Notes: a model not told the origin generated them from the letters alone. DNA of 12,500 bases from Glandiceps talaboti (GCF_964340395.1 NC_135567.1:6554899-6567398), one strand, 5' to 3'; shown: positions 1-7,920, counted from the stretch's first letter. Numbers and translations: made by a program.

Positions 1-932
1 CTATTTACAATTCACTTTCTTGTTTGTACAATGTACTACAATTACTCTGTTTACAATTCACTTTCCTGTATGTACAATGTACTACAATTACTCTATTTAC
101 AATTCACTTTCCTGTATGTACAATGTACTACAATTACTCTGTTTACAATTCACTTTCCTGTATGTACAATGTACTACAATTACTCTATTTACAATTCACT
201 TTCTTGTTTGTACAATGTACTACAATTACTCTGTTTACAATTCACTTTCCTGTATGTACAATGTACTACAATTACTCTATTTACAATTCACTTTCCTGTA
301 TGTACAATGTACTACAATTACTCTGTTTACAATTCACTTTCCTGTATGTACAATGTACTACAATTACTCTGTTTACAATTCACTTTCCTGTATGTGCAGT
401 GTACTACAATTACTCTGTTTACAATTCACTTTCCTGTATGTACAATGTACTACAATTACTCTGTTTACAATTCACTTTCCTGTATGTGCAATGTACTACA
501 ATTACTCTATTTACTATTCACTTTCCTGTATGTACAATGTACTACAATTACTCTATTTACAATTCACTTTCTTGTATGTGCAATGTACTACAATTACTCT
601 ATTTACAATTCACTTTCCTGTATGTACAGTGTACTACAATTACTCTGTTTACAATTCACTTTCTTGTATGTACAATGTACTACAATTACTCTGTTTACAA
701 TTCACTTTCCTGTATGTACAATGTACTACAATTACTCTGTTTACAATTCACTTTCCTGTATGTACAATGTACTACAATTACTCTGTTTACAATTCACTTT
801 CCTGTATGTACAATGTACTACAATTACTCTGTTTACAATTCACTTTCCTGTATGTACAATGTACTACAATTACTCTGTTTACAATTCACTTTCCTGTATG
901 TACAATGTACTACAATTACTCTGTTTACAATT
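1..932 (+). repeat. Minisatellite, 46-bp unit, about 20.3 copies
   Basis: Twenty complete 46-bp units start at 1, 47, 93 and so on to 875, and a 12-bp partial unit ends at 932. There is not one insertion or deletion across the array. Units differ by a few substitutions: A or G at unit position 3, C or T at 20, A or T at 24, and occasional changes in the TGTACAATG segment. The last five full units (691-920) are identical, and 1-184 is repeated exactly at 185-368. The window starts inside the array, so its true length is unknown. All three forward frames are open because the unit has no TAA, TAG or TGA in any phase. The resulting 311-366 residue frames are by-products of the repeat. Confidence 0.97.
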
Positions 933-983
933 TTTTCAGTGTTCTGCAAAAATAGACTTGGTCTGTGTATTTTACATTTTTTA

Positions 984-1773
984 GAAAATAGCGCCAATGG
1001 TGTTGTAGCACAACTGTATTTAGCTGCTATGGGGGTGGTCTTGTTGCTAGGCATATTTGCATACATTGTTGGACCCTTTATTAACTTGCCTCAGCCCTTC
1101 CCACTTTTCATCTTTCCAATATAAACCATTATTTAGTTGTTGCTATGGGCCGGGCATGGTCTTTTTGCTAGATATATCTGCATACATATTTTTGAATCTA
1201 CATTCACTTACCTACCAATCCCTGTTGTTATCTTTGTAGTATGCATCATTTCACTGTTTCTAAGGGCATGGTCATGGTTGCTAGGGCAAATTTTATCATG
1301 TTTTCAACCATAACTGAAGAATAACATTTCCAGAAACATCCCCACTAAGTTTCAACCCATTCACCTTGCAGTTTCAGTTTCAAGATACATTTGTAAGTTT
1401 TCACCAAAATCGACATTTTTAGACCTAATTTTCACATCATTGATGGGATCATCATGTTTTGACCAATTCTTAATATAAACACACTGAAGAATGTTCCAAT
1501 CAATTTCAGCCCAATATCCTCAGCCGTTTTGGAATTAAAGATTTTTTACCAAAAATTAGACCTTATTTTCACATCATTGATGAGATCATCATGTTATGAA
1601 CAATTCTTAGTTTAAACAACACTACGAATGTACCAATTAAATTTGACACCAATCTGCCCAGTAACACAGACACAGACACACACACACACACATACCCACA
1701 CACACACACACACACACACTTTGCCATGCCTGTAGCACTACTGAACCTAAGAAGCTCAGTTATGCTAAAAAAG
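984..1773 (+). mobile_element. Family A repeat, copy 1 (both ends, microsatellite near 3' end)
   Basis: This copy aligns with copy 2 from the GAAAATAGC at its left end. It carries TAGCACAACTG at 1006-1016 and an inverted partner with one mismatch at 1757-1767. The 5' part holds three degenerate modules built on a GTTGCTATGGGCRTGGT-like motif near 1024, 1140 and 1254. Core modules with a CCTAATTTGCATAT-like motif follow near 1423 and 1560. The CA-rich microsatellite (1664-1719) joins the core directly after an AATCTGCCCAGTA segment, so the last core block seen in copies 2 and 3 is missing. The 3' segment (1725-1773) has more changes than in the other copies and its hairpin is weakened. No protein is encoded. 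Seen: the shared blocks. Inferred: a non-autonomous transposon. Confidence 0.75.
1664..1719 (+). repeat. CA-rich microsatellite inside family A copy 1
   Basis: An imperfect (CA)n tract with GA interruptions on its left and one ATACC interruption. It sits at the same relative place, just before the conserved 3' segment, as the longer microsatellites of copies 2 and 3, so it belongs to the element. Confidence 0.93.
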
Positions 1774-2190
1774 ATTTGCTAAAAAGACGGTACATTTTTT
1801 TAAAACAAATACTAACAAAATACCCATTTCTCATCCATACAGGATTAGTTATGTTATGTACAAAGTGTTTTTCAGCAATCATTATGAACATCAGATCACA
1901 AACAAATCTTCATATAATTCCTGATTATTGACATTAAAACTACACTAGCTCTTTTTTTCTAATCAAAACAATCAACAATATATACGTATAAATCTGTTGA
2001 ATAACTTAATATCAAATGAGACTGCACTTGTTAATTTGTGGGTAATCAAATCTGTATGCAGTATAATAACGTTGGGGGTGCTGATATATGGTCTAGACCA
2101 TCAAATACTGTAATTGTATTTTATTCTGTGCACACTTATACATATATGTACACATAGATGTTTACGTACATACACATGATTCATTATACT
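1774..2190. other. AT-rich spacer between family A copies 1 and 2
   Basis: AT-rich sequence with no convincing open frame, RNA gene or repeat. A short echo of the preceding element end (TTTGCTAAAAAGA near 1775) is the only internal similarity I noticed. Confidence 0.6.
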
Positions 2191-2970
2191 TCGGGGTGTC
2201 AAAAATAGCAGCAATGGCATTGTAGCACAACTGTATTTAGCCATTTCTATGGGCGTGGTCTGGTTGCTAGGCATATTTGCATACATTTTTTGAATTTGCA
2301 TTTGTTTACCTACCATCCCTGTTGTTATCTTTGTAATATGCATTGTTATTTCACTGTTGCTAAGGGCGTAGTTATGGTTGCTAGGGCCAAATGTTTAAAA
2401 ATGTTTTCAACAATAACTGCAGAATAACACCTCCAAAAACATCCCCAACATGTTTCAACCCCATTCACCAAGTAGTTTCAAGATGTAAGCTTTTGAGCAA
2501 AATTGACATTTTTAGACCTAATTTGCATATTGCTAATGGGATTATCATGTTGGTAATACACTTTCATCTACACATGCCCAGATGCATCCCCATTAAATTT
2601 CAGCCCAATCTGCTAGGTATTTTAGAATGATAGATTTTTGACAATCTGCTCTGTTTATGAAATACAGATTTTTGATCAAAAAGACACATTTTCATGCCTA
2701 ATTTGCATATCACTGATGGGATCATCATGTTGTGAACAATTCTTAATCTAAACACCTTTAAGAACATTCTAACCAAATTTCAGACCGATCTGCACTGTAG
2801 CTTTGGAGTTTATGTTTTTTTACCAAAAATCTGATTTGTTGACCCTAATCAAAAACTAGTTGTACGATAAGTTTGACTTGAACAATTTCCCAACTAGACA
2901 CCCAAGGTAATGGACCCACCAAATATCATGGCAATCAGTTCAGCAGTTTTTGACTTTAAATTGTTTACAT

Positions 2971-2978
2971 CCACACAT

Positions 2979-3041
<63 letters not shown>

Positions 3042-3082
3042 CACACACACACACAGACAGACTAGACAGACAGACAGACAGA
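2971..3082 (+). repeat. (CA)n(CAGA)n compound microsatellite in copy 2
   Basis: A long nearly pure CA run with a single ACGC interruption near 3034, passing into CAGA units up to 3082. The CA-then-CAGA order is the same as in copy 3, which fits inheritance with the element followed by slippage. Short histidine/threonine-rich and cysteine/valine-rich frames over it are not genes. Confidence 0.95.
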
Positions 3083-3098
3083 TACTTTGGCATGCCTA

Positions 3099-3133
3099 TA
3101 GCACTAATGAACCTTATCAGTTCAGTTGTGCTA
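3099..3133 (+). repeat. Hairpin at the 3' end of family A copy 2
   Basis: TAGCAC (3099-3104) pairs with GTGCTA (3128-3133), and TGAAC (3108-3112) with GTTCA (3120-3124), leaving a 7-base loop and a symmetric 3x3 internal loop. The same arrangement recurs in copy 3 with the outermost pair lost, and in weakened form in copy 1. A stem-loop near the 3' end is a hallmark of Helitron-type elements, where it is thought to mark the end of transfer. That role is inferred here. Confidence 0.75.
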
Positions 3134-3139
3134 AAAATT

Positions 3140-3332
3140 GACTCTGTTGCAGCTAGTGCAGGTTTAAGCAAGGTATGTTGCTAAGGATTATGATAGAACC
3201 CCATGACATGTGAGTACAAGTGTGGTATACTCAGAGTATTTGTATGAGTGCTTGCAGTGTTCTCTGCAGCAGTACTGCAATGTTATACACGTATTTAACA
3301 TTAATGGTGTTCGGAGTCCCCTTCCCCCTCTT
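3140..3332. other. Spacer between family A copies 2 and 3
   Basis: Mostly unique sequence without a supported gene. A GTTGCTAAGGATTATG segment near 3178 resembles the 5' modules of family A and may be a remnant of the missing front of copy 3. Confidence 0.5.
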
Positions 3333-3784
3333 TCTAATTTGAAGATCACTAATGAGATCACCATGACAGTGCTTGAGATTTCTGCACATGCGGATCCCTA
3401 CATTCCCATGAAATTTAAGCTGAATCTGCTAGAAAAAAGACACATTTTTAGCCCTAATTTGCATAATATTATTGATGGAATCACCATGTGAAGAATTCTT
3501 AATCTAACCACCTTTAAGAATGTTCCCACCAAATTGTAGACCTATCTGCCTAGTAGTTTTTGAGTTTAATTTTTTTTCACCAAAAATCAAATTTTTTACC
3601 CAAATCACAGCGGTGATGAGATCATTTTGACTTGAACAATTTCCCAACTAGACACCCAAGGTAATGGACCCACCGAATATCATGGCAATCAGTTCAGCAG
3701 TTTTTGATTTTAAGTTGTTTAAACATACACACACACATACACACACAAACAAACACACACAGACACACACACACAGAGACAGAC

Positions 3785-3843
<59 letters not shown>

Positions 3844-3902
3844 CTTAAATAGTGATGCCTAAAGCACTATTGAACCTTATCAGTTCAGTTGTGCTAAAAA
3901 TT
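3333..3902 (+). mobile_element. Family A repeat, copy 3 (5' part missing)
   Basis: This copy begins within the core at a TCTAATTTGAAGATCACT segment and lacks the TAGCACAACTG 5' end. Core modules are near 3334, 3454 and 3598. The block 3626-3720 differs from copy 2 at only three of 95 positions, followed by a CA/CAGA microsatellite and a 3' segment ending CAGTTGTGCTA at 3886-3896. The 3' segment matches copy 2 at 46 of 49 positions. Missing 5' ends are usual for retroposons too, so a retroposon origin cannot be excluded, though the inverted terminal motif in copies 1 and 2 argues for a DNA element. Confidence 0.75.
3724..3844 (+). repeat. (CA)n(CAGA)n microsatellite in copy 3
   Basis: An imperfect CA tract with AAAC interruptions, then GACA units that are almost uninterrupted from about 3789 to 3842. 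It is the longest CAGA run in the window. Confidence 0.95.
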
Positions 3903-3970
3903 TTAATGAGTGTTCTTTAGCACTTGAACAGATTGTTTTAATTTTCGTTCAATCATTCTCTTTATTTCAG

Positions 3971-4044
3971 TTGGTAGAGAAGTAACAAAGAGAATTGAAT
4001 TCAAAGGAAGACATAAATTGTTGGGAAGAGGTTGGCTCAGATAG
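3971..4044 (+). CDS. Candidate 3' terminal coding exon (23 codons plus stop)
   Basis: I do not recognise a gene here. A pyrimidine-rich stretch ending TCTTTATTTCAG at 3970 resembles a 3' splice site. In the phase starting at 3973 an open frame of 23 codons begins GREVTKRIEF, is strongly basic, and ends at TAG 4042-4044. It is richer in G and purines than its surroundings. The other two phases close within five codons. Two AATAAA signals follow at 4163 and 4181, with TG-rich sequence just beyond, which is how a last exon and 3' UTR look. If real, the upstream intron would contain the family A copies. A 23-codon open stretch is not rare by chance, so this is a hypothesis. Confidence 0.3.
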
Positions 4045-4162
4045 GATGTCAAAAGGAGAAGGCAAGACCTGTGGTGTCAGTATCATCAATGTGTATTAAT
4101 CACGATGGAGAATCTACCTGTAGGTGTTTGTTAAATTAACCAAAACTTTGGATGAAAGACTT

Positions 4163-4186
4163 AATAAAAAGGACTATAATAATAAA
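4163..4186 (+). promoter_or_regulatory. Paired AATAAA polyadenylation signals
   Basis: AATAAA occurs at 4163-4168 and 4181-4186, about 120-140 bases after the stop of the candidate terminal exon. The TG-rich stretch at 4204-4231 could act as the downstream element. AATAAA is common in AT-rich DNA, so its value depends on the exon call. Confidence 0.3.
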
Positions 4187-4231
4187 TCACAACAGACACA
4201 ATTGTTGAAAGGTTTGTCTCTGACAGAGTGT

Positions 4232-4640
4232 GATCTAAAAGTGTTGACTAGGACTACGTGAAAGATATCGTATCCCTGTATTGACAGATAATACTAATAC
4301 CTACATCCTAAGAACACAACAGGTTGAATATACCATACTGGACTGTTCTAATTTAACTTGTTTCATCAGTGGTTTAGTCTAGTTCCTATACAGTATCTTT
4401 ATGATTTATACCTTCACTCGCAATATAGTCAAGGCTCTGACGAAAGATGTTAATTATGGCTCAACCTCATTGTGAGTAAAACATGAACAGCACATACCAC
4501 TAGTAATAAAGGGGTGTCATCACTGCTCATTAAATATTAATTTGGTACAGCTGTTTTTACAATGTCCAATGTCCAACCAGGACTCCACCACCAGTAGAAT
4601 TTAAACTAAATCACATGGGGACTCAACAACATAATCATGT
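4232..4640. other. AT-rich region without recognised gene
   Basis: No supported open frame. One short segment at 4350-4371 (AATTTAACTTG, then TTTCATCAGTG) is 21/22 identical to 6981-7002, pointing to a small diverged dispersed repeat. Confidence 0.5.
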
Positions 4641-4815
4641 TTATATGAACGCTGTATGAGGGAGCACAGGAATGTGTGCTGATTAAGGGACTTTGACCAG
4701 ACTGTGGTTAGGGTTTGAAACCATAGTTTGGCATCCAGACTATCAGTGGGTTTGACTCCACAAATTTCCTTTCAATTAGTTTTGCTTTTTAATACTATAT
4801 ACAATGGGATCTAAT
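4641..4815 (+). repeat. Possible SINE-like diverged repeat
   Basis: GTTAGGGTTTGAAACC at about 4708-4723 resembles the TΨC arm of a tRNA (B-box core GGTTYGANNCC). The upstream text TGACCAGACTGTGG and GCTGATTAAGGG could be remnants of anticodon and D arms. The downstream part, from GGTTTGACTCCA near 4750 through ACTATATACAATGGGATC near 4811, has a diverged counterpart at about 7001-7066. This fits an old tRNA-derived SINE with a shared tail, but no clean A box or tail repeat is visible. Confidence 0.3.
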
Positions 4816-4858
4816 TATTAATATCATCCATATCCAGTGTAAAATAACACCACTTTAA

Positions 4859-4886
4859 TTGGAAGGTTAGCATGTGGACCTTCCAA
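4859..4886 (+). repeat. Short perfect hairpin
   Basis: TTGGAAGGT (4859-4867) and ACCTTCCAA (4878-4886) form a 9-bp stem with a 10-base loop. It is isolated, with no U tract that would suggest a polymerase III terminator. Confidence 0.6.
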
Positions 4887-5827
4887 CTATAGTCCATTTG
4901 TAAACAATGCTGTCACAGCTAACAGTGTAATGAGATTGTCCCAACTGTAATTATCAATAACTGTAAGTGAGATATCCTTGTCTTATTACATATGTGTTTA
5001 ATAACTGGTGTTTCATGACAATTGAACCTTTTACTTCACACTGACAACACTATTTACAGTCTGATTGCATTTAGAGATACCTCACTGGGATGGTAATTAA
5101 AATAAATGTAACTGGTGCATTTGTACACTTGATATGGGATGTCATAAACGATTGTGACTAGCAGTGAAAAACTTTGGTCTGATGTTAAGTTTTGTAATTT
5201 CTGAAAATATTGGAAATTAAAGACAAGTCGCATAGAAGTCATGTTGAGATTGTAGGAACATACAAAATTGTTTCATCATTATTTGGGGGAAAAGATTGTT
5301 TATTGAAGTTAGCCCAAGTTAAACTTATTGAATTAAAGGTCGTTCATTAAACTGACATTGATCTTTTGGCTTCTAAGAATATCTATATCTTAGCATGTAT
5401 TCAAATTGTAATTATGACAACATGATTAGCAAATGTGGATAACAATCTGAGGCTACGTTTTCCCTGTGAATGGACTAGAAAAGCTGTGTAAATGGCAAAA
5501 ATACAGACTTTTGTTGTTCTGATTGCTGATAATATGTGGGGTGTGAGGTTTTGAAATCATTACACAAAAAATCTAGAATATAACCTTGATAGAAAAATAT
5601 ATAAAAATAACTTGTTAATTCCATTGTCACTTGTAGTATTACTAATATTATAATATTGATATGTGTAAAACAAACAGTCTTTAAACTCAGCTAACCCCTG
5701 TTTATCAGAAATAATTGCACACAGGAATCATTGAGTTTTATTGTAACACACCATATAACTATGTGCCAATCATTCAGTTTAGGGAGGTTATGATATTTGT
5801 GATAGCAGACTCCCCTGCTCCACCCAC
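4887..5827. other. Long AT-rich stretch without recognised features
   Basis: Both strands show only short open frames, none with recognisable domains, splice context or biased codon use. I see no tandem repeats or RNA genes. It may be intergenic or intronic DNA. Confidence 0.6.
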
Positions 5828-6153
5828 AAAAGACACATTTTTATGCTCTAATTTGCATATCACTGATAAAATCAGCATATCATCAGTACTTCTAAATCTA
5901 AACACACCTAAGTACGTTCCCACCAGACCTAATTTGCATATCACTGATAGGACCATCACTTCACCAGCAATTCTTAAATTAACACCCCTAATCTTACTCC
6001 TATCACATTACAGGTTAATCTGCTCAGTAGTTTTGGTATTATAGATTTTTGACCCAAACCACGTACACATCTCTGATGCAATCATTTTCATTTGAATAAT
6101 TTTCCATCTACATGCCCTATGGTATGTCCCATCAAATATCAAGGCAATCAGTC
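5828..6153 (+). mobile_element. Family A repeat, copy 4 (core only, no ends)
   Basis: It opens with an AAAAGACACATTTTTA-like segment and has two AATTTGCATAT anchors only 81 bp apart (5850 and 5931), then AATCTGCTCAGTAGTTTTGG, and a final core block ending CAAATATCAAGGCAATCAGT at about 6153. Similarity stops where copies 2 and 3 continue to their microsatellite. It has no 3' hairpin and no 5' inverted motif. It is more diverged than copies 2 and 3, so probably an old fragment. Confidence 0.7.
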
Positions 6154-6276
6154 TTTCAAAAAATCTTTATTATGAGTTGTCTGTATTACCTCTTTTTTGA
6201 CTTATAGAATCAATATATTGTTTTAACCATGGTGACTGGTTGAATTCTAATACTTTATGAACATTCTTAACATTTA

Positions 6277-6422
6277 AACCTAGATTGGTATATAACTGTA
6301 TATAACTATAGATATCTATAGTGTAAAACATTAATTTTTACCCCCTCAGTAGTAATGTATTTATCTTGAATTTTGTACAAACCTACATTGGTATCTATAA
6401 CTATAGATTTCTATATACCAAA
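6277..6422. repeat. Cluster of AT-rich palindromes
   Basis: ACTATAGATATCTATAGT at 6305-6322 is a perfect 18-bp palindrome. TTGGTAT (6388-6394) and ATACCAA (6415-6421) bracket a second inverted structure. The two share text (ATTGGTAT followed by ACTATAGAT), so they look like diverged copies of one palindromic unit about 100 bp apart. Confidence 0.65.
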
Positions 6423-6435
6423 CTGTTCCCATTTT

Positions 6436-6502
6436 ACTTCTGTAAGACCCACTCCTCTCCTCACAACTGACAATTCATTTACTATATGCCATATGGTTGT
6501 CA
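6436..6502 (+). repeat. Left arm of a 67-bp inverted repeat
   Basis: This segment is the reverse complement of 7676-7742 at 63 of 67 positions, with no gaps. The central 39 bp (6455-6493) match perfectly. Mismatches are two near each end of the arm. The arm contains CTCTCCTCACAACTGACAAT. Together with its partner it could be the terminal inverted repeat of a 1.3-kb element, though I see no target-site duplication. Confidence 0.9.
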
Positions 6503-7675
6503 ATGTCAGCAGTGATTTGATGACATGGTCTGATATTATGATACAAAACCCAACACCTAAACCATTAATTTATGGCAACACTGGACTGTTCATTACCATG
6601 GTTACACAAATGACATAGTAAAAGTGAACATGTTTTGATCATTTCATAACCATAGCTTATAACAATGTAAAGTACAGTGTCAACAATCAAAATAATATTA
6701 ATTTAATTTTTGAGTGGTCACTAAGTGCCAACCTACAGGTTATTTCACAAGTAGTTTGCCTATGATGTGGAGTGATAGGATGCCAAAATCACAAAATAAT
6801 GCTAAACTACATAGTTAGTAAAAGTAAAATGTGACCCTCCCCTATCCCATTTTCTAAAATATGGCCCTTCTCCAAGTACCGATTTGTAAAGGTTGACCCC
6901 CCCCCCCCATTCCTCCTCCTAATTCCACTGGTCAACCCCCCCCCCCCCCCCCCCGCCCTTTGAATTACTGAAGGCTTCATAATTTAACTTGTTCCATCAG
7001 TGCGGTTGACTCCATAATGTTTATTTAAATGAATTTTGATCTTTAAAACTATATACAATGGAATCCAGTTGTCCTGAAACACAGCATTCTGTCTTGACAA
7101 AAATATTATTCATATTGCTACATTTTACTGTCAGTCACAGCAAAAATCCTACCAACATTACTACTTGTGGTACATTTCTTTCTATGAGATACCAGTATTT
7201 AAGCAGATCATCACCAACTAAGTATATATTGTTACTCCATGTATGTTGACAATCTAAGACATTGGTAACCTATGCAAAAAAACATGTAGCAATGTTGATA
7301 ACATTTTGGTTCTCTACATTGTAGATGATGAAATGTAGTAATTGTAGTATAAATATTGACATCCTAGATGATAAATTTGTAGCATTGTAAGATTTTGTGT
7401 TGAACCACACATTGTTCTGTTTTAGGTTAACTGGTTTCTACTGTAACTTAAGACATTGTACAATTTTGATGAATGTCTTTGTCAGAACATAAAACTGATG
7501 ACATTCAGTTCACAATTCTAAAATTTGTCTACAAAACAAGTGTAAATTGTGTATCCTCACTCACATACCTCGCCATGTTATTAATGATGTGTCATCAACA
7601 TGTTCCCTCACAACACTTTTTGACATCAGGATATACCTAAAGCAAATGTACAGTTAGTTACCCTCATGTTTGCTG
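6503..7675. other. Interval between the 67-bp inverted arms
   Basis: It carries two C tracts and a stretch (about 6981-7066) related to 4350-4371 and 4741-4815. Short open frames (for example 7058-7249) have no recognisable domain. No transposase is visible, so if the arms bound an element it is non-autonomous or decayed. Confidence 0.5.
6897..6954 (+). repeat. Two long C tracts
   Basis: A run of 12 C at 6897-6908 and one of 19 C at 6936-6954, separated by a CT-rich linker. Both are preceded by similar text (GGTTGA and GGTCAA). The complementary strand has G runs able to form quadruplexes. Exact run lengths are prone to sequencing error. Confidence 0.9.
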
Positions 7676-7742
7676 TGACAACTGTATGGCATATAGTAAA
7701 TGAATTGTCAGTTGTGAGGAGAGAATTGGGTCTTACAGAAGT
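7676..7742 (-). repeat. Right arm of the 67-bp inverted repeat
   Basis: Reverse-complement partner of 6436-6502, with the perfect core at 7685-7723. Similarity stops sharply at both arm ends. Just outside it (7743-7790) is a tRNA-like segment, so the arm may abut another repeat. Confidence 0.9.
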
Positions 7743-7785
7743 GGCTGGCTTGGAATCTACAAGTTGTAGGTTCGAGCTCCATGTA
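7741..7785 (+). repeat. Possible tRNA-derived SINE fragment
   Basis: GTGGCTGGCTTGGAATC, then a TACAA-containing loop region, then GTTGTAGGTTCGAGCTCC resemble the latter half of a tRNA: anticodon arm, variable region and a B-box-like GGTTCGAGCTCC with one extra base. No intact cloverleaf can be drawn, so this is not a tRNA gene; a decayed SINE head is the likelier reading. Confidence 0.3.
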
Positions 7786-7877
7786 CAATTGTGACCATTT
7801 TGAATACAGGAAAACTTATAGTATTAGTAATTCTTGTAGTTGATAATGATTTGCAATTGTGTTGATGCTTTTCAGAA

Positions 7878-7920
7878 TTTATTTATTTATAGTTTGTTTG
7901 TCTTGTTTGTTTGTTTTTGT
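7878..7920 (+). repeat. TTTA/TTTG low-complexity tract
   Basis: Imperfect TTTA units pass into TTTG units. Such tracts are common as SINE or LINE tails, which may fit with the tRNA-like segment about 100 bp upstream. Confidence 0.8.

Larger units (their letters stand above)
2198..3139 (+). mobile_element. Family A repeat, copy 2 (most complete copy)
   Basis: The most complete copy, about 0.94 kb. Reading left to right: TAGCACAACTG at 2223-2233; two 5' modules about 113 bp apart (near 2242 and 2355) sharing GGTTGCTAGG-like text; core modules anchored on AATTTGCATAT at 2520 and 2700, and a weaker one near 2843; a final core block at 2872-2966 that is 92/95 identical to copy 3; a (CA)n(CAGA)n microsatellite; and a 3' segment ending in CAGTTGTGCTA at 3123-3133, the exact inverted match of the 5' motif. 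The 3' segment folds into a hairpin. No transposase or reverse transcriptase frame exists, so it would depend on a helper. The combination of core repeats, microsatellite, terminal inverted motif and 3' hairpin is known from HINE and pearl elements; assignment to those is inference. Confidence 0.8.

Noticed and set aside
1-932. CRISPR array
   Set aside because: Units are contiguous 46-bp repeats with no variable spacers, and the window has no cas genes and is eukaryotic in character.
833-2343. Two minus-strand frames (833-1066 and 2101-2343) sharing the peptide words MYANMPSN and KYSCAT
   Set aside because: Both lie over the 5' modules of family A copies 1 and 2. The peptide similarity follows from DNA similarity of the repeat, and both frames run out into unrelated flanks. 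No domain or start context supports a gene.
2950-3171. Histidine/threonine-rich and cysteine/valine-rich frames over CA tracts, and similar frames over TATG/CATA tracts at 9781-10071
   Set aside because: Pure microsatellite translation with no conserved flanks.
5715-6044. 109-codon plus-strand frame
   Set aside because: It covers family A copy 4, shows words of the repeat in translation and has no codon or domain signal.
7768-7779. tRNA gene around the GGTTCGAGCTCC motif
   Set aside because: The T arm has an extra base and no acceptor or D arm can be paired, so only a SINE-like remnant is claimed.
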